Positions 9,104 through 18,197 of a DNA stretch of 64,000 nucleotides are shown here, one piece after another. The position numbers were made by a program, and so were the translations under genes. The notes under the pieces were generated by a model. It was not told the origin of the DNA. It was given only the letters and a program-made list of their open reading frames with translations, and ran no database searches. Every line of letters starts with the position of its first letter. Position 1 is the stretch's first letter. Source of the stretch: Variovorax sp. PCZ-1 (GTDB taxonomy: Bacteria > Pseudomonadota > Gammaproteobacteria > Burkholderiales > Burkholderiaceae_C); contig NZ_JAHCDN010000001.1 in assembly GCF_018413605.1 (NCBI RefSeq), positions 1,674,001-1,738,000 on the forward strand. Reading direction: 5' to 3'.

Positions 9104-10015
9104 TCACTCCGCTCGAAGCGCCTTCTTCAGTTCTGAGCCAATCTCAGGTTTGTGAGCAAACGGGTCCGTCGGATTGCGGGCTTGCAAGACATCTTCGAGG
9201 CGGGTTTGCACCGAGTTGATCGCCTTGGGGTGGCTGTAGATGTAGAAGCGATCTTCAGCAACGGCATCAAACACCATCTGAGCCACATCTGCAGCGCTCA
9301 CCTTGCCGCTGCCCACCGCCTTATCACTCATCGCTTGGCCAATCAGCTGGCTTTTGGTCGGCTTGATACCGCGTTGCTTGAATTCTTCTGGCCGATTGCG
9401 ATGGCTTTGGCTGATGCCCGTGGGCACAAAGAAGGGGCATAGGACGGAGGCGCTCACCTGATCGGTTACCAAGCGCAGGTCTTGATACAGCGTCTCGCTC
9501 ATCGACACCACCGCATGCTTGCTCACGTTATACACACCCATGTTCGGCGCATTGAGCAAGCCCGCCATGCTCGCGGTGTTCACGATATGGCCTTGGTAGC
9601 TCGGGTCTTTCTTCGCAGCTTCCAGCATCATCGGCGTAAAGACGCGCACACCATGCGCCACGCCCATGATGTTCACGCCCACCACCCACTCCCAGTCTTT
9701 CAGCGTGTGCTCCCAGATCAAACCGCCAGCGCCCACGCCTGCGTTGTTGAACACAAAATGCGGCGCGCCAAAGCGCTCAAAAGTAGCCGCTCCAAGAGCC
9801 TCCACCTGATCAGCCTTACTCACATCCAGCTTAAAGGGCAACACCTGCGCACCCAACGCCGAGATTTCAGCAACCGCTTTATCCAGCGCATCTTGCTGTA
9901 CATCAGCCAAGACCAAGTTCATCCCCAACTTCGCGCCAATGCGCGCACACTCCAGCCCGAAGCCCGAGCCAGCGCCAGTGAGAACAGCGGTTTTGTTTTT
10001 GAAATTTGTGATCAT
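9104..10015 (-). CDS. SDR-family NAD(P)-dependent oxidoreductase
   Basis: A short-chain dehydrogenase/reductase of 303 residues. It has the Rossmann motif TGAGSGFGLECA, NNAGVG, a catalytic serine in VNTASMAG, and the YNVSK active site. The C-terminal 70 residues extend beyond the classical SDR core. Substrate unknown. It starts 13 bp after the M48 peptidase gene and is the last gene of a minus-strand run beginning at 13535, so it is probably expressed with it. The ribosome-binding site is weak. Confidence 0.88.
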   Translation of the reverse strand: MITNFKNKTAVLTGAGSGFGLECARIGAKLGMNLVLADVQQDALDKAVAEISALGAQVLPFKLDVSKADQVEALGAATFERFGAPHFVFNNAGVGAGGLIWEHTLKDWEWVVGVNIMGVAHGVRVFTPMMLEAAKKDPSYQGHIVNTASMAGLLNAPNMGVYNVSKHAVVSMSETLYQDLRLVTDQVSASVLCPFFVPTGISQSHRNRPEEFKQRGIKPTKSQLIGQAMSDKAVGSGKVSAADVAQMVFDAVAEDRFYIYSHPKAINSVQTRLEDVLQARNPTDPFAHKPEIGSELKKALRAE

Positions 10016-10028
10016 GATGAGTAGAAAA

Positions 10029-10853
10029 TTATTTGCATAAAAACTCAGGTTGGTGCAGCGGATTCAGCGTGCAAGTCACCGTCGTTGTCATACCGCCAGC
10101 TTCATGCATCGCCTTGTCCAATCGCTCTTGCGTGCTCGGATGCGAACTTGCCCAACCACCCGATATGAATCCTTGCTGTTTCTCATACTTCAAGAAAAAC
10201 TGCAAAGCCTGTGCATATGCTAAGCCAGATTCTCCTTGCGCCTTGAGAAGCTGTATCGCATAGGTGTCAGCTTCACGTTCCTGTTCACGGGTGAAAGCAC
10301 TGCTCAAAAGCGCACTAGAAAACATAGAGCCTACCTTGGCAGCCTGTGAGTTTCCTCCAGCCATCGTCTCGATCATCCCCTCCATCATGCCAACGCTCAC
10401 GATACGCTGCATGACATGGCGATGATGCAAATGCCCCAGTTCATGCGCCACCACAGCCATCACCTGATCATCATTCAGACGCTTGACCAAGCCATCCATC
10501 AACACAACTGTATTGCCTGGCAGCGCCATGGCATTGACGGGGCCGTTACGTATCAACAACTTGGCATCTGGCAAATTGGCGAGCTTGGCCATCTCAGCAA
10601 AACGCTGCTGAAGGATTTGCTGGCGCTGCGTGGGCTCTTTGGATAAATCGCGAATCATGATCACACTCAATTGCGCGAGCACAAACTCACCAAGCCTTTT
10701 CTCATAAGCCACCGGGATCGACCGGCTGATAGCGACAGAAAGCCTTGGCAGACCCTCTAAAACAAACGCCACTGGGGCGGCAATCCACAACACGGTAGCT
10801 GCCAGCACAGCCCGTTTTGAAGCAATACAACGATCAATCAGGCGGCTCATCAT
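10029..10853 (-). CDS. M48-family zinc metallopeptidase, membrane anchored
   Basis: A 274-residue peptidase of the M48 (HtpX/Oma1/BepA-like) group. After an N-terminal membrane segment (about 15-32, AVLAATVLWIAAPVAFVLEG) comes the zinc site VVAHELGHLHHRH, with HELGH as HExxH, and the third ligand lies in EQEREADTYA. The end is TLNPLHQPEFLC. It lies 4 bp downstream of the DUF898 membrane protein gene; that pairing is common in proteobacteria and suggests joint membrane quality control, but the substrate is not known. Confidence 0.9.
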   Translation of the reverse strand: MMSRLIDRCIASKRAVLAATVLWIAAPVAFVLEGLPRLSVAISRSIPVAYEKRLGEFVLAQLSVIMIRDLSKEPTQRQQILQQRFAEMAKLANLPDAKLLIRNGPVNAMALPGNTVVLMDGLVKRLNDDQVMAVVAHELGHLHHRHVMQRIVSVGMMEGMIETMAGGNSQAAKVGSMFSSALLSSAFTREQEREADTYAIQLLKAQGESGLAYAQALQFFLKYEKQQGFISGGWASSHPSTQERLDKAMHEAGGMTTTVTCTLNPLHQPEFLCK

Positions 10854-10857
10854 GGCG

Positions 10858-12096
10858 TCAAAGCCCTAAGTCAAAATTGAACTGCTGCGCTAACTCTTCA
10901 ACTGCTGTCCCTTTGCGCATTGGCACATCTGACACCGCAAACTGTGACCAGTCGCCTTGCATATAAGCAAACAGATGATTGGCACGCCAACGCTGATACA
11001 CCATGGTAGACCATGGGATCGATAAACCCAAAGTCAACACAGCTAGCACGGCGTAACTACTGACACGCATGGCATTCGCGATCGGCTCTAGCGTGCTAGT
11101 AAAACTCAAACCACCAATGCGAGTGCGATGAATCACAAAATTCAGACGCCGCGTACGCGCAAAAGACAAGGACGCAACTGTGGTTGCCAAGTAAATCAAG
11201 CCCAAGCTGATGGCCCGCACATCCGGTTGCTTCACCAAAAACAGCACGAACATCTGCGTGCCCAAGAGAAAAAACATCAGTAAAAAAAACGGGCCAGAGA
11301 AACTGAATTTGAACAAGTGAGCTATCACTGTTTTAGGCGAGCCATAAAAGGTAAAACGTGTCCTACCCAGCTTGCCATAGGCAAACTTTTGATACAAAAC
11401 ATAGCTTGATGCGCGCGGATACAGTAGAACAAAGACCAGCAAATTTCCAAGCAACGTCAAGATCACCGTGAGATCAAGAAGGCCATCACCCAATAAATCG
11501 TAGCCAAGAGCTAAGAACGCCAAACCTGCCCCCAAAAGCATAAAGGGCTTGCAAAGCAGAGCGCTGCGTCCCCAAAAACCCAGATGCAATACAGCTTGAG
11601 AGGTTTTCAGACTGATGCTTTGCCAGTTAAAGCGATTGCTCTGCGTCATCAACCAAGGCGCTGCTGCAAACGCCATGACGATCACGAGCGGCTGCAAACG
11701 GGGTAGTCCATAGAACAACGCGATTGCGCAGACAGCCACAAAGATCACCAGTAAACGCCCCCGCAAATTCACCCAAGGGTCATACTGAACGTCGAATTGC
11801 GCGCCATTCAAATGCCAATGAGAAGCCAAGTATCTGCGTATCCGCAATTTCGCCCACGGCCGATACAAGCTCAAGCTCAGCAAACTGAGCACGCTGCAAA
11901 TCATCCAAAGCCGATAGTATTCGCCAGTTTGCCCAGTAAACCTGAGCTCAACCTTCGGCCCCGTAGGGGGCAAATCAGGATCGACTTCAAAAGGCAGATC
12001 GGGTTGTTCTGCAGAAGCGATCTCGGCTTCTATGCGCTCGGTGTCTTCCCCAGGCAAAGGCTGTCTGCGCAGCGGCGGTATATCAAAAACTCCCAT
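10858..12096 (-). CDS. YjgN-family (DUF898) inner membrane protein
   Basis: A 412-residue multi-pass membrane protein. The family block appears as LRFTGQTGEYYRLWM, then YRPWAKLRIRRYLASHWHLN, and again at residues about 225-260 and near the end (YQRWRANHLFAYMQG). About ten hydrophobic helices can be seen. The first 48 residues are acidic and probably cytoplasmic. Function is unknown in the family. It is tightly spaced with the downstream M48 peptidase (4 bp) and 33 bp from elaA upstream. Confidence 0.88.
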   Translation of the reverse strand: MGVFDIPPLRRQPLPGEDTERIEAEIASAEQPDLPFEVDPDLPPTGPKVELRFTGQTGEYYRLWMICSVLSLLSLSLYRPWAKLRIRRYLASHWHLNGAQFDVQYDPWVNLRGRLLVIFVAVCAIALFYGLPRLQPLVIVMAFAAAPWLMTQSNRFNWQSISLKTSQAVLHLGFWGRSALLCKPFMLLGAGLAFLALGYDLLGDGLLDLTVILTLLGNLLVFVLLYPRASSYVLYQKFAYGKLGRTRFTFYGSPKTVIAHLFKFSFSGPFFLLMFFLLGTQMFVLFLVKQPDVRAISLGLIYLATTVASLSFARTRRLNFVIHRTRIGGLSFTSTLEPIANAMRVSSYAVLAVLTLGLSIPWSTMVYQRWRANHLFAYMQGDWSQFAVSDVPMRKGTAVEELAQQFNFDLGL

Positions 12097-12129
12097 GACG
12101 TGATTTATATCAGAGGGAGCGTTAATTGC

Positions 12130-12594
12130 CTACGATCTAAGCATTTCGATATGCGGGATGCCGTCCTCGATGTAGGGAGCGCTGGCTACTGCGAAGCCGT
12201 GTTGTTGGTAGAACTTTTCCAACCGGGCTTGCGCGCCGATGCGGATGGGTTGCCCGCCCCAGGCTTGCTCTAACGATTGGATGGCTTGGCGCATGAGCGC
12301 ATGACCGGCTCCAGTGCCGCGCATGCTGCTGCGCGTGATCACGCGGCCGATGCTGGCTTCTTTGAATTTGATACCAGCATTGAAGCAGCGGGCGTATGCG
12401 ACGAGCTGGTTCTCTTGTATGCCCAACAAATGCATGGCCTCGCTGTCTGCGCCATCCATATCTTGAAACACGCAGTTTTGCTCGACGACAAACACCTCAG
12501 TTCGCAGTTGCAGCAATGAATACAGTTGCTGCGTGGACAGTGCATCAAACGCCACGAACTGCCATTGCAAAGAATCAGTAGACGCCATCCTCAC
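12130..12594 (-). CDS. elaA: ElaA-type GNAT acetyltransferase
   Basis: A 154-residue GNAT protein close to E. coli ElaA: LYSLLQLRTEVFVVEQNC, the DMDGADSEAMHLLG block and the acetyl-CoA loop RSSMRGTGAGHALMRQA. The acceptor substrate is not known. The GTG at 12594 overlaps the GST stop codon (GTGA), suggesting coupled translation; an ATG two codons later (12588) is the alternative start. Confidence 0.88.
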   Translation of the reverse strand: MRMASTDSLQWQFVAFDALSTQQLYSLLQLRTEVFVVEQNCVFQDMDGADSEAMHLLGIQENQLVAYARCFNAGIKFKEASIGRVITRSSMRGTGAGHALMRQAIQSLEQAWGGQPIRIGAQARLEKFYQQHGFAVASAPYIEDGIPHIEMLRS

Positions 12595-13535
12595 TCGGCC
12601 TTTTTCAAAATGAAGCCAATGCGTGGAAAATGGACGAACACTTCGCCCGCGCGTGCATCTACTCGGCGCAGCGTGTAGCGCGTACGTGTGGCTGCAACCA
12701 GCTCACCCATGCTGGGCTCTAAGCCAAAGCTTTCGGCAATGATGGTGACTTGGCTACCCAATGGAATACCATGCTCGTCTTGAAAGGTATTTTCAGTGCC
12801 AAAAAGGCTGCTGGCCGGCATACTCATTGCGCAAGCAGCTATAGATTCAGTAGCATCTGATTTGCTGGGCATGCCATGCTCGAAAGCGGCCATTCGATCC
12901 ATCCAGGCGAGCACGGCAGGCGTGGCATCGAGTACGGATGCCAGAGGCGGTGTTTTCTCTCGGGTGAACCACAGCGGGTGATACACCGCAAAATCAGCCA
13001 CGCTGGGTTTGTCGCCTAGCAAAAAGTTTTGACCATCGAGCATGCTGGAGATGCGGCGCAGATAGCTTTTGTAGCTGGCCGCAGCATCTGCAGGGTTCAT
13101 GCGCGCTGCGCCACCGCGCATAGCTTGACGATCTGCGCCAAAGGCTTTGAGATTCTCTGGCGGCTGGTCTTTGAACACATGCGCTGCGCCTGCAGGCTGA
13201 AAATTGAACGCCATAGCAACAGGAAAGAGCATGCTGTCTGCCCATTGCGCCACCGTGCGCGCAGCGCCCTTGAGTCCTGCTGGATACAACGTCTTCTCGG
13301 GACTCAAATGCTCCAGCACATCACAAATCAACATCGTGTCGCAGATGATTTGATTGCCAACCTGCAAAATAGGAATTCTGCGATAGCCACCCGTGAGCGT
13401 CTGCATGTCGGGCTTAGGCATCACCATAGGCTGGAAGACCGATTTCCAAGCCAGATTTTTGTAGCCCATGATGGCGCGGATCTTCTCGGCGAAGGGCGAG
13501 GTGGGATAGTGGTGAAGAAAAATATCTTGGCTCAT
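12591..13535 (-). CDS. Glutathione S-transferase family protein
   Basis: A 314-residue GST-like protein. The N-terminal thioredoxin-like domain has LHHYPTSPFAEKIRAIMGY, the IPILQVGNQIICD block (cis-proline) and ICDTMLICDVLE. A helical C-terminal domain follows with FLLGDKPSVADFAVYHPLWF. About 80 further residues at the end, including YTLRRVDARAGEVFVHFPR, are not part of a standard GST. Residues about 227-245 come from a sense family A repeat (ESIAACAMSMPASS) between these parts. First gene of the run that leads to the SDR at 9104. Confidence 0.88.
   Translation of the reverse strand: MSQDIFLHHYPTSPFAEKIRAIMGYKNLAWKSVFQPMVMPKPDMQTLTGGYRRIPILQVGNQIICDTMLICDVLEHLSPEKTLYPAGLKGAARTVAQWADSMLFPVAMAFNFQPAGAAHVFKDQPPENLKAFGADRQAMRGGAARMNPADAAASYKSYLRRISSMLDGQNFLLGDKPSVADFAVYHPLWFTREKTPPLASVLDATPAVLAWMDRMAAFEHGMPSKSDATESIAACAMSMPASSLFGTENTFQDEHGIPLGSQVTIIAESFGLEPSMGELVAATRTRYTLRRVDARAGEVFVHFPRIGFILKKAE
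12800..12857 (-). repeat. Family A interspersed repeat, inside the GST gene
   Basis: Read on the minus strand: GAATCTATAGCTGCTTGCGC then AGTATGCCGGCC. It is sense to the gene in the preferred frame, giving ESIAACAMSMPASS, very close to the LolA copy (LLIAACAVSMPARA). Confidence 0.75.
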
Positions 13536-13570
13536 GGTTTGTCTCGCTTTAGATCATGGGAGTTCATCAG

Positions 13571-13692
13571 AATAGAACGCAAAAGGCGCAAAGACTACGC
13601 AGAAAACGCAAAAAATACCAATGTTGGGTCTTACACTTTTGGTTTTCTTTTCTGAGCATTTTGCGTAATTTTTGCGTCTTTTGCGTTCTATT
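13571..13692. repeat. Family B hairpin repeat (GCAAAA-type)
   Basis: A long imperfect inverted repeat, with AATAGAACGCAAAAGGCGCA on the left and TTTTTGCGTCTTTTGCGTTC on the right, and several GCAAAA units in each arm. It fills most of the gap between the GST gene start and the end of the CurA-like gene. Both flanking genes are on the minus strand, so the hairpin would be transcribed as leader or trailer. Confidence 0.75.
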
Positions 13693-13709
13693 TTTTGATC
13701 GCAAATAAC

Positions 13710-14726
13710 CTAAATCAACTTCACCAACTGCTTACCAAAGTTGCGCCCCTTCAGCAGCCCCAAGAAAGCCTCCGGCGCATTCTCAATACCCTCAGCAATG
13801 CTCTCACGCGCACGCAACTTGCCAGAAGCCACCAAGCCGCCCAGCTCTTTCAAAGCCTCGGGCCATACTTCCATGTGTTCACTTACGATGAAGCCTTGCA
13901 TTTTGAGGCGGCTGACCAAGATGATCGCGGGGTTAGCCAAGGGCGGCGATGCGCCGTCGTAGCGCGAGATCATGCCGCAGACGGCGATGCGGCCAAAGGC
14001 GTTCATGCGGGCGAGGATCACATCACTCATCCAGCCGCCTACGTTTTCAAAAAAACAATCGATGCCATTGGGCGCAGCAGCTTTGAGCGCGGCGTTGAAA
14101 GATTTACCATCGCTCTGCGCTTTGTAATCAATGCAAGCATCAAAGCCGAGCTCATTCACCACATAAGCACATTTCTCCGCGCCGCCCGCAATGCCCACCA
14201 CGCGGCAACCGCGTGATTTAGCCAGCACGCCCACAGCGCTGCCTACTGCGCCGGAAGCGGCGTTCACGACCACCGTTTCGCCCGCCTTCGGCTCGCAAAT
14301 TTTGAGCAAGCCATACCAAGCTGTGACGCCGGGCATGCCGACTGCGCCAAGATAAGCAGACAAAGGAATCGGGCCATCTTGCACCTTGCGCAAAGCGCCA
14401 ACTGCATTGCCATCCACGATGCTGTATTGCTGCCATCCGCCCATGCCGACCACTTTATCGCCCACCGCGTATTTGGCATGCTTGGATTCAACCACCTCGC
14501 CTACTGTGCCGCCAATCATCACTTCGCCGATGCCTTGCGATGCTGCGTAGCTCTTGCTGTCATTCATGCGGCCACGCATATACGGATCAAGACTCAAGTA
14601 GTGATGCTTCACCAGCACTTGGCCGTCTTGCAGCGCGGGCATTGTCTCGCTCACCAGTTTGAAGTTCGACAAGCTCGCCTCTACTGCAGGGCGGTTGTCT
14701 AATACGATTTTTTGATTTGCTGTCAT
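13710..14726 (-). CDS. NADP-dependent oxidoreductase, MDR superfamily (CurA-like)
   Basis: A 338-residue zinc-free medium-chain dehydrogenase/reductase of the CurA/leukotriene B4 dehydrogenase-like group, which reduces enone double bonds or small carbonyls with NADPH. The N-terminus has LSLDPYMRGRMNDSKSY, and the cofactor domain has VVNAASGAVGSAVGVLAK and VVGIAGGAEKCAYV. The FFENVGGWMSDVIL segment is typical. Physiological substrate unknown. It stands alone between a family B hairpin and a family A repeat. Confidence 0.9.
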   Translation of the reverse strand: MTANQKIVLDNRPAVEASLSNFKLVSETMPALQDGQVLVKHHYLSLDPYMRGRMNDSKSYAASQGIGEVMIGGTVGEVVESKHAKYAVGDKVVGMGGWQQYSIVDGNAVGALRKVQDGPIPLSAYLGAVGMPGVTAWYGLLKICEPKAGETVVVNAASGAVGSAVGVLAKSRGCRVVGIAGGAEKCAYVVNELGFDACIDYKAQSDGKSFNAALKAAAPNGIDCFFENVGGWMSDVILARMNAFGRIAVCGMISRYDGASPPLANPAIILVSRLKMQGFIVSEHMEVWPEALKELGGLVASGKLRARESIAEGIENAPEAFLGLLKGRNFGKQLVKLI

Positions 14727-14744
14727 GATACTGATCTTTCTAAA

Positions 14745-14812
14745 TTACTATCAATTCAATAGCATTTCGCGCAGTATTGACGCCGGCGAATGCCCTAAAT
14801 GGCTTAAAAATC
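14745..14812 (+). repeat. Family A interspersed repeat, intergenic
   Basis: A complete copy and a good reference for the family: ATTACTATCAATTCAATAGC, TTTCGCGCAGTATTGACGCC, GGCGAATGCC and TAAATGGCTTAAAAA. It fills the 89-bp gap between the thioesterase stop and the CurA-like start. Confidence 0.8.
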
Positions 14813-14815
14813 CAG

Positions 14816-15289
14816 CTAATCCGATGCATTGGGCACGATCTTCTTCAGATCACGCCCACCATGCGCGCCAGAAGCCGTGGCCAGCGCTTTGAGGAATTTG
14901 AAGGTTCCCGTTGCATGCGCACACAGCTCGCTCAAATCGCCATTCGCTCTGCGGCTGAACACACTGCCCTCAGTAAACGCCAGCGTCGCCGTGCGATGCA
15001 AGAGCTTGGCCTTGGCAACCAAATAATCTTCCCCAGGCCGCATGAACTGCGTCTTCATCTCCAGCGTTACCAAGCCTGGCGCAATCGCCTTGCTGCGATC
15101 CTCCGTACTACGCGCCGCATGTGCCATACATACATCCAGCAGCGTCATCACCAAGCCGCCATGCGCCACTTGCCACGTGTTAAGTAGCTCAGGCTTCAAG
15201 GCGCAATGAATCTCAGCTTCTCCACCTTCAAACTTGATCAGCTCGAAGCCAAGGTGCTCGACGAAAGCAATCTGGAGAGGGAATTGCAT
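14816..15289 (-). CDS. PaaI-family hotdog-fold thioesterase
   Basis: A 157-residue hotdog thioesterase. HCALKPELLNTWQVAHGGLV has the family N...HGG pattern, and LVTLEMKTQFMRP is the usual second strand. Such enzymes hydrolyse acyl-CoA thioesters. The start codon overlaps the stop of the upstream SDR (TGATG, 1 bp), so the two genes are probably translationally coupled and act in the same acyl-CoA pathway; that link is inferred from position. Confidence 0.9.
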   Translation of the reverse strand: MQFPLQIAFVEHLGFELIKFEGGEAEIHCALKPELLNTWQVAHGGLVMTLLDVCMAHAARSTEDRSKAIAPGLVTLEMKTQFMRPGEDYLVAKAKLLHRTATLAFTEGSVFSRRANGDLSELCAHATGTFKFLKALATASGAHGGRDLKKIVPNASD

Positions 15290-16083
15290 CAGCCACCCGT
15301 GATCACGCTAACGCCACCATCCACAGCCAGCCACTGGCCGGTGATGTGTTTTCCAGCATCGGATGCATACAGCAAGGTCAAGCCTTTCAAATCTTCGTCA
15401 TCACCCAAGCGACGCAGCGGCGCATGCGCAGATAGCTTTTCTTCCCCCATGGCTTTGAGCGTGCCTGCAGTCATCTTGCTCGGAAAGAAACCGGGGCAGA
15501 TCGCATTCACACGGATACCTTTGGGGCCCCACTCGGCAGCGAGTGCACGGGTGAAATTGATCACAGCGCCTTTGGAGGTGTTGTAGGCGATGGTGTTCAT
15601 GCCGCTGGGGTTGCCGCCTAGGCCTGCGATGGAGGCGATGTTGATGATGCTGCCGCTCTTTTTCGCGATCATGGATTTTTTCGCGATACGTTGCGAGAGC
15701 AAAAAGTAGCCACGCACGTTCAGGTTCATGACCTTATCCCAAGCTTCTAATGGGTGATCTTCAGCAGGCGCGCCCCAAGCCGCGCCGGCGTTGTTCACGA
15801 GAATGTCTACATCACCCATGCGCTCTAGTGTTTCATCGGCCAGTTTGTGAATATCAGCTTCCACCGCGCAATCAGCAGCAATCCAGCGCGCATCAATGCC
15901 TTTGGCTTGCAGCTCGGCGGTGGCCTCTTCCAAATCCGAAGCCTTGCGTGATGAAAGCATGATCTTCGCGCCAGCTTCGCCCAAGGCGAAGGCCATTTGA
16001 AGCCCAAGGCCGCGCGAGCCGCCAGTGACGAGTGCAGTTTTGCCCTTGAGGTCGAAGAGTTGTTGAATGGGGCGGTGGTTCAT
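15289..16083 (-). CDS. SDR-family oxidoreductase (3-oxoacyl reductase-like)
   Basis: A 264-residue classical SDR: TGGSRGLGLQMAFALGEAG (cofactor), NNAGAAWG, a catalytic serine in INIASIAG, and YNTSKGAV with the catalytic Tyr and Lys. The C-terminus GQWLAVDGGVSVI is typical of FabG-like enzymes. It probably acts on a hydroxyacyl or oxoacyl substrate with the neighbouring acyl-CoA genes. A terminator-like hairpin (16098-16125) lies directly upstream, so the SDR-thioesterase pair probably has its own promoter. Confidence 0.9.
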   Translation of the reverse strand: MNHRPIQQLFDLKGKTALVTGGSRGLGLQMAFALGEAGAKIMLSSRKASDLEEATAELQAKGIDARWIAADCAVEADIHKLADETLERMGDVDILVNNAGAAWGAPAEDHPLEAWDKVMNLNVRGYFLLSQRIAKKSMIAKKSGSIINIASIAGLGGNPSGMNTIAYNTSKGAVINFTRALAAEWGPKGIRVNAICPGFFPSKMTAGTLKAMGEEKLSAHAPLRRLGDDEDLKGLTLLYASDAGKHITGQWLAVDGGVSVITGG

Positions 16084-16097
16084 GAAGTCATCTCCAA

Positions 16098-16125
16098 AAT
16101 AAAAACCGCCGCAATGTGTGCGGCG
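16098..16125 (-). terminator. Rho-independent terminator after the small membrane protein gene
   Basis: On the minus strand: CGCCGCA-CACAT-TGCGGCG followed by a GTTTTTATTTT run. It sits just past the stop of the 64-residue membrane protein and would end the transcript coming from the acyl-CoA dehydrogenase gene. Confidence 0.75.
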
Positions 16126-16127
16126 AA

Positions 16128-16322
16128 TCAGCTTCTACTGCGAATGTAAACCAAGATGCAGCCAACGACTGTCACCAAGCTGCCAACGCCGCCCAACCAG
16201 TAGGCCGCGTCTTCATCTGCATTCGCAATCGCCAGAGCGCCCACGACGCTGAGTAGGCCGCCATAAATGCAGACCCAGATCACGACATCAATGATGCCTT
16301 CCTGGCTTTTTTTGATTTTCAA
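16128..16322 (-). CDS. Small two-helix membrane protein of unknown function
   Basis: About 64 residues with two hydrophobic segments (VVIWVCIYGGLLSVVGALAI and GGVGSLVTVVGCILVYI) and an RSRS end. The preferred start is a TTG at 16322 that overlaps the acyl-CoA dehydrogenase stop (TTGA), with a GAGGA-type ribosome-binding site a few bases before it. A longer reading from an ATG at 16382 would run 60 bp into the dehydrogenase gene and is less likely. Not recognised. It ends just before a terminator, so it is the last gene of that transcript. Confidence 0.6.
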   Translation of the reverse strand: MKIKKSQEGIIDVVIWVCIYGGLLSVVGALAIANADEDAAYWLGGVGSLVTVVGCILVYIRSRS

Positions 16323-18151
16323 AAAGCTTCCTCTGCTAGTTCGGCGCAGGTCATATCGCGGCTGGAAACCACGGCAAGCCAAGCGTCGATTTTTGGTAAT
16401 TCATAACGGTAAAAATACTGTGCGGCCGGCGTGATTCCTGCGCTAGATGCTCCTGATTTAGGAGCATTTGCGTTCGCCAGAGACACATCCAACCATATCC
16501 ATGCTAACACCACATGGCCGAAGGCTTGCATATAGGGCACGGCATTGGCCAGCGCCTCTTGCGGCTGGCCTGTGCTCCAAGCGGCTTTGGTGGCGTTGTC
16601 GATTTTTTTCAGAGCGCCTGCGAGCTGGTTGCCCTGCTCCGCCAGCTCGGGCACTTGCATGGCGCGTTCAATCGTCGTGTTGATCTTGCTCGCCAAGAGC
16701 TGCAAACCCTTGCCACCATCCATCACCACCTTGCGCCCCAGCAAATCCATGGCCTGAATGGCGTGTGTGCCTTCGTGAATCATGTTCAAGCGCTGATCGC
16801 GCCAGTATTGCTCCACCGGAAAATCACGGGTGTAACCGTAGCCGCCGTGGATTTGAATGGCCAGAGAATTGGCTTCCAAGCAGTTTTCGCTTGGCCAGCT
16901 CTTCGATATTGGAGTGAGCATTTCTAGCAACAGAGCGGCCTCTTGCGCAGTGGCAACATCTGCTGTTGCTTTGTCATCCACCAGCTTGGCGCAATAGAGT
17001 TGCAAAGCCAGCGCGCCTTCGCAAATGCTCTTTTGCGCGAGCAGCATGCGCTTGATATCGGCGTGTTCGATCAGGCGCACTTGCGGCGCGCTGCTGTCTT
17101 TACCAGCGCCCGTGATCGGCCTGCCTTGCGTACGAACCTTGGCGTAATCCAGACTCGCGTAATAGCCGGCAAGGCCCAGCGAAGTCGCCGCCATGCCAAT
17201 GCCAATGCGCGCCTCATTCATCATGTGGAACATGCCCTTCAAGCCTTCGCCTGGCTTGCCCACTAGGTAGCCCACAGCGCCAGCTTTGCCACCCGGCTTG
17301 AACTTGCCTTCGCCAAAATTCAGCAGCGTATTCGGCGTGCCTGCCCAGCCCAGCTTATGGTTCAGGCCAGCCAGCGTCACGTCATTGCGCTGCCCGGTCA
17401 ACTCACCCTGCCCGTTCACCATCTTTTTCGGCACGATGAACAGCGAAATACCGCGCGTACCCGCAATCAGTTTGCCGTTCTCATCAGGAATTTTGGCGAG
17501 CACCAGATGGATGATGTTCTCCGTCACATCATGCTCACCACCCGAGATCCACATCTTGTTGCCACGCAGACGGTAGCGCACGCCTAAAGCATCATTCGCA
17601 TCTTCCAGCTCAGCGCGAGTGGTGATGTCTGATAGAGACGAACCCGCCTGCGGCTCGCTCAAACACATCGTGCCCGCCCAGCGGCCATTGAATTGGTTCG
17701 CAGCAAACACCTGCTTTTGCGCCTCTGTACCAGAAGCCAAAATCGCATTCGCATTGCCCACCGTGAGCAAATTCCAGCCAATCGAGATTGACGCTATTCC
17801 GAAAAACGAATTCGCCGCAGCTTCAACCAAATAAGGCAGTTGCATTCCACCCATCTCTTCATCTTGCGCAGCAGCAAACATCCCGCTCTCCGCATAAGCC
17901 GCACGCGCATCATGCGTCGCCTTCGGCAAAATCACCTTGAGCGCGCCATCCATATCCACCTCGGTGCGCGGCTCCTCACGATCTGCCACGCGGTTAAATG
18001 GCGCAAACTTCTCCCGCGCAATCCGTTCGCATGTGTCCAGCACAGCATCAAACGTCTCACGTGAATGATCTGCAAAGCGCGCACGTCCATTCAGCGCATC
18101 GGCATTGAGCCATCCATACATCAAAAAATCAAGGGTATTGCGATAACTCAT
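16319..18151 (-). CDS. Acyl-CoA dehydrogenase, long type with C-terminal extension
   Basis: A 610-residue acyl-CoA dehydrogenase of the class with an extra C-terminal domain (DmdC/FadE-like). It oxidises an acyl-CoA to the enoyl-CoA using FAD, with ETF as acceptor. Visible: TMCLSEPQAGSSLSDI and KMWISGGEHD in the middle domain, CLEANSLAIQIHGGYGYTRD and NMIHEGTHAIQAMDLLGRK in the helical domain. Residues about 559-577 come from a sense family A repeat (SGASSAGITPAAQ) in the extension. The ETF-QO gene at position 1 is the expected electron exit. It starts 46 bp after the 65-residue gene at 18198. Confidence 0.93.
   Translation of the reverse strand: MSYRNTLDFLMYGWLNADALNGRARFADHSRETFDAVLDTCERIAREKFAPFNRVADREEPRTEVDMDGALKVILPKATHDARAAYAESGMFAAAQDEEMGGMQLPYLVEAAANSFFGIASISIGWNLLTVGNANAILASGTEAQKQVFAANQFNGRWAGTMCLSEPQAGSSLSDITTRAELEDANDALGVRYRLRGNKMWISGGEHDVTENIIHLVLAKIPDENGKLIAGTRGISLFIVPKKMVNGQGELTGQRNDVTLAGLNHKLGWAGTPNTLLNFGEGKFKPGGKAGAVGYLVGKPGEGLKGMFHMMNEARIGIGMAATSLGLAGYYASLDYAKVRTQGRPITGAGKDSSAPQVRLIEHADIKRMLLAQKSICEGALALQLYCAKLVDDKATADVATAQEAALLLEMLTPISKSWPSENCLEANSLAIQIHGGYGYTRDFPVEQYWRDQRLNMIHEGTHAIQAMDLLGRKVVMDGGKGLQLLASKINTTIERAMQVPELAEQGNQLAGALKKIDNATKAAWSTGQPQEALANAVPYMQAFGHVVLAWIWLDVSLANANAPKSGASSAGITPAAQYFYRYELPKIDAWLAVVSSRDMTCAELAEEAF
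16421..16476 (-). repeat. Family A interspersed repeat, inside the acyl-CoA dehydrogenase gene
   Basis: Minus-strand reading: TGCTCCTAAATCAGGAGCAT, CTAGCGCAGGAATCACGCCG. The 3' part is short or degraded. It is sense and in the preferred frame. Confidence 0.6.
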
Positions 18152-18197
18152 GTTTTATTCTCAAAAGAACCTGCTCCGCATGTGTGGCGGCAATAGC